This document shows positions 13,872 to 15,541 of a stretch of 15,541 nucleotides of DNA, one piece after another. The stretch covers positions 13,949 to 29,489 of the forward strand of contig DLZQ01000008.1 of the NCBI GenBank assembly GCA_003447295.1, given 5' to 3'. Source of the stretch: Lachnospiraceae bacterium (GTDB lineage: Bacteria; Bacillota; Clostridia; Lachnospirales; Lachnospiraceae). How positions within the stretch are numbered: the stretch's first letter is position 1; each line of letters begins with the position of its first letter. The position numbers and the translations under genes are program-made. A model generated the notes under the pieces. That model saw only the letters and a program-made list of their open reading frames with translations. It was not told the DNA's origin and searched no databases.

Positions 13872-14395
13872 GGTATTATCTGCTGAATTGGGAGGAAACA
13901 GGGAATCCGGTGCCGAGGATTCGGAATTGGATGGAGAGACTGGATTATCAGGCAGTTCAAAGAAGAGAATTGACGAAGTTACCGGAGCGAACCATTCTTT
14001 TTTTGGAAGAAAATCAGGATACACTATTTTCTGATGTGATAGAAAAACCGTTTTTTCTGGTGTCAAAAATGTTTTGGGATGTGTCAAAAATGTATGAAGT
14101 GCCGGTCAGAGGAAAAGAAATGGTTTTGCTTGATGGCATGAACGGTTTTGCAGAAATTTATTATATGCCGGTGTATCCACGATATCGTTGTCTTTCAGAA
14201 GAAACGGTTTTTAATAATGATTATTCTGTGATTCAGGAATTGATATTGGATAAAGAGAAGATAAAATATGTACCTCCGGTTTTTGAAGTGGCAGAAGTAG
14301 AAAAAGACTATCTCATCTGTCGGTTGGATTTTATAGAAAGTATTTTGCGAAGAGGTGCAAAAGGAATCAAACTAGCAGAACTTAAGGTCGAATAG
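13868..14395 (+). CDS. Imm11/DUF1629-like protein of the injection-system operon
   Basis: This 175-residue soluble protein starts in an ATGA overlap with the ArdA-like gene. It opens MRYYLLNWEE, with a PFFLVS block at 61-66, then a helix, a V-L-L-D strand, YYMPVYPRYRCLS, and a C-terminal RLDFIESILRRGAKGIKL motif. The order (LFLVS ... MYE ... VLLD ... YxxPxxxxxxCLS ... LDxxESLLRRGxxGI) matches small proteins I associate with Lachnospiraceae loci encoding DUF4280 and late-control-D-like proteins, related to Imm11/DUF1629. Family members are proposed immunity proteins of polymorphic toxins, but placement upstream of the spike genes would equally suit a chaperone or adaptor. No toxin gene is visible in the window. 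The stop codon of this gene forms part of the next gene's ribosome site. Confidence 0.5.
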   Translation: MRYYLLNWEETGNPVPRIRNWMERLDYQAVQRRELTKLPERTILFLEENQDTLFSDVIEKPFFLVSKMFWDVSKMYEVPVRGKEMVLLDGMNGFAEIYYMPVYPRYRCLSEETVFNNDYSVIQELILDKEKIKYVPPVFEVAEVEKDYLICRLDFIESILRRGAKGIKLAELKVE

Positions 14396-14405
14396 GAGGA
14401 ATTGA

Positions 14406-15071
14406 ATGTCAAAAGGAGATAATTTTGCGAATGGCGCATTGGTGACACGGGCAGGAAATGCGAAAAAATCGTCAGAAGAGTTAAATGGTATATCAGAAAG
14501 TGCACAGGGACAGCATGAGATGGAGCTGCAGGCATTATTTGACCAATTGGAATTGGAGGAGGGCGAAGAGGTGCAGTTCCCGTATTTGGTTCGGGGAGCG
14601 GAGCTTTACTGTAATTGTGGGACGCATAAAAGGAGATTAAATTTGCCAATATGCCATGGGGTGTATACGAACGGGAAGCCTATGATGCACGAAGAAGATT
14701 GTGAGGTTGGGGATGACAAAAATATTCCATCTTTTGGAATTTGCCAAAGCGAAGAGAATCCGGTGAACAAATCATGGTTGGCAAAGACGGGAGATAAGAT
14801 AAAAGGGTTTTTCACTGGGGAGAAAGAAGAGGATGATGCAGAAAAGATAATTTTACAAACGGAGGATGGGCAGAATGTAAAAGGCTATCCGTGTACACCC
14901 TGCATTGTGGGAACATGGAAGGATGTATATGAGTCAGAGAAAATTCTTAGAAATAACGCAGATGCAACAAGTGAAGGAGATAAGCTGTCTGCATTGACAC
15001 AGAGATCATTTCTTGTTTGTGCCTATGGAGGATTGATAGAACCTATATCATCCGGTCAGGAAGAAGAATAG
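14406..15071 (+). CDS. DUF4280 PAAR-like spike-tip protein
   Basis: This 221-residue protein shows the DUF4280 (PF14107) layout: RGAELYCNCG (63-72), then LNLPICHGVYTNGKPMM (78-94), the IPSFGIC-S-x-x-NP block (107-119), YPCTPCIVGTWKDV (161-174) and the closing FLVCAYGGLIEPISSGQ (202-218). DUF4280 proteins are PAAR-like caps that sharpen the spike of contractile injection systems and often recruit effectors. Several cysteines (69, 71, 83, 99, 113, 163, 166, 205) could bind metal. Two features are unusual: a ~60-residue N-terminal extension, and a Lys/Asp/Glu-rich insert at about 122-158 between the two core halves. AGGAGGA (14394-14400) overlaps the preceding stop. A VgrG/gpD-like gene follows 9 bp later. 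Confidence 0.75.
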   Translation: MSKGDNFANGALVTRAGNAKKSSEELNGISESAQGQHEMELQALFDQLELEEGEEVQFPYLVRGAELYCNCGTHKRRLNLPICHGVYTNGKPMMHEEDCEVGDDKNIPSFGICQSEENPVNKSWLAKTGDKIKGFFTGEKEEDDAEKIILQTEDGQNVKGYPCTPCIVGTWKDVYESEKILRNNADATSEGDKLSALTQRSFLVCAYGGLIEPISSGQEEE

Positions 15072-15080
15072 GAGAGGCTT

Positions 15081-15541
15081 ATGGCAGAAGGATTACAAAG
15101 GAGAATTGAATATTCCGATTTAAAATTTATCAGTTCCTTTGCCATGGAAAAGATCCTTGATTTTCAGACATGGGAGGAGCCAGGGGAACATGCCAGAGGA
15201 AACTTTCGACTTCTGTTGTCAGAAAACGAGACAGGCATAAACAGCATGAATGCACCCATACAGCTTTTGGGGCAGGGAAATACTGCAGGAGCGTTGTTCA
15301 GCGGATATCCGGAAAAGGTGGAAATCAAAGAAGAAAGAGGATACAGGATTGCAGACATACAGACTGTGTCAGGAACAATTCTTTTAGATCAGAAAAAAAG
15401 TAACCGGGTATTTCAGAAAAAAGTACAGACTTATATGGAGATTGCCAGTGCCGTAACAGCAGATACCGATCACAGCGCCTGCATACTGCCGGGGAGCGAC
15501 ATGCGAACAGGAGGGACACTGATACAGTATCAGGAAACAGA
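15081..15541 (+). CDS. VgrG/phage late-control-D-like spike protein, partial at right edge
   Basis: ATG 15081 follows GGAGAGG (15071-15077), and the frame stays open for 153 codons to the window end. The visible N-terminus reads RRIEYSDLKFISSF, then EPGEHARGNFRLLL (34-47), ALFSGYPEKVEI, LLDQKKSNRVFQKK and the final LIQYQET. This is the pattern of gpD/VgrG-like hub-spike proteins from phage-tail-like systems: an IEY-DL-F start, EHAR in the first beta domain, an LLD-x-KK-S-R-FQ block and a QY-E-T segment before the W-E-F-L motif that should follow. It would form the trimeric spike on which the preceding PAAR-like protein sits. Most of the protein, including any C-terminal effector domain, lies outside the window. 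Confidence 0.7.
   Translation, partial: MAEGLQRRIEYSDLKFISSFAMEKILDFQTWEEPGEHARGNFRLLLSENETGINSMNAPIQLLGQGNTAGALFSGYPEKVEIKEERGYRIADIQTVSGTILLDQKKSNRVFQKKVQTYMEIASAVTADTDHSACILPGSDMRTGGTLIQYQET

Noticed and set aside
1..15541. tRNA, rRNA, CRISPR array or insertion sequence ends
   Set aside because: No cloverleaf with CCA-type acceptor, no regularly spaced repeats, and no transposase or terminal inverted repeats were seen on either strand.

Overview
The window looks like chromosomal DNA of a gut-type Firmicute, most likely Lachnospiraceae (Clostridia). The basis is the strong AGGAGG-type ribosome sites, rho-independent terminators, moderate GC, and protein families typical of that group: a zinc-ribbon SPFH protein, a Cys-rich HTH regulator, a clostridial multi-module ArdA-like protein and DUF4280. 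The assignment is by recognition, since no search was possible.

Region 1 (1-1166): the last gene of an NMT1/THI5-type ABC uptake system, a substrate-binding lipoprotein. Its permease and ATPase are not in the window and would have to lie upstream. The first ~60 bases hold a hairpin-forming segment that may belong to a dispersed repeat. Region 2 (1140-1838): a minus-strand HTH regulator with a Cys-X3-Cys-X3-Cys cluster, its own terminator, and a divergent promoter region bracketed by a 12-bp inverted repeat.

Region 3 (1839-11228): a long plus-strand run. It contains an SPFH/YdjI-like protein with three zinc ribbons, a membrane-anchored zinc-ribbon partner, a soluble GGDEF-GGDEF-EAL cyclic-di-GMP protein, the DNA helicase PcrA with its C-terminal RNA-polymerase-binding Tudor domain, a small acidic-tailed membrane protein, and the 23S rRNA m5U methyltransferase RlmD/RumA. 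A strong terminator closes the run. Spacings of 6, 19 and 3 bp link several of these genes tightly.

Region 4 (about 11230-15541): visibly more AT-rich, accessory DNA. It starts with a serine-recombinase-domain remnant, apparently frameshifted at an A7 tract, and its terminator. Next comes a protein built of five or six NUMOD/HTH-like repeats, then a tightly packed operon. That operon holds an ArdA-type antirestriction-like protein, an Imm11/DUF1629-like protein coupled to it by an ATGA overlap, a DUF4280 PAAR-like protein, and the start of a VgrG/gpD-like spike protein that runs off the right edge. I read the operon as the proximal end of a phage-tail-derived contractile injection or toxin-delivery locus, sitting in or next to mobile-element remnants downstream of rlmD. 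rum-family genes are known insertion targets of serine-recombinase ICEs in streptococci. The VgrG-PAAR-Imm11-like-ArdA-like operon is the most interesting part of the window, and whatever follows the right edge (hub, effectors, sheath or tube genes) would decide its nature.
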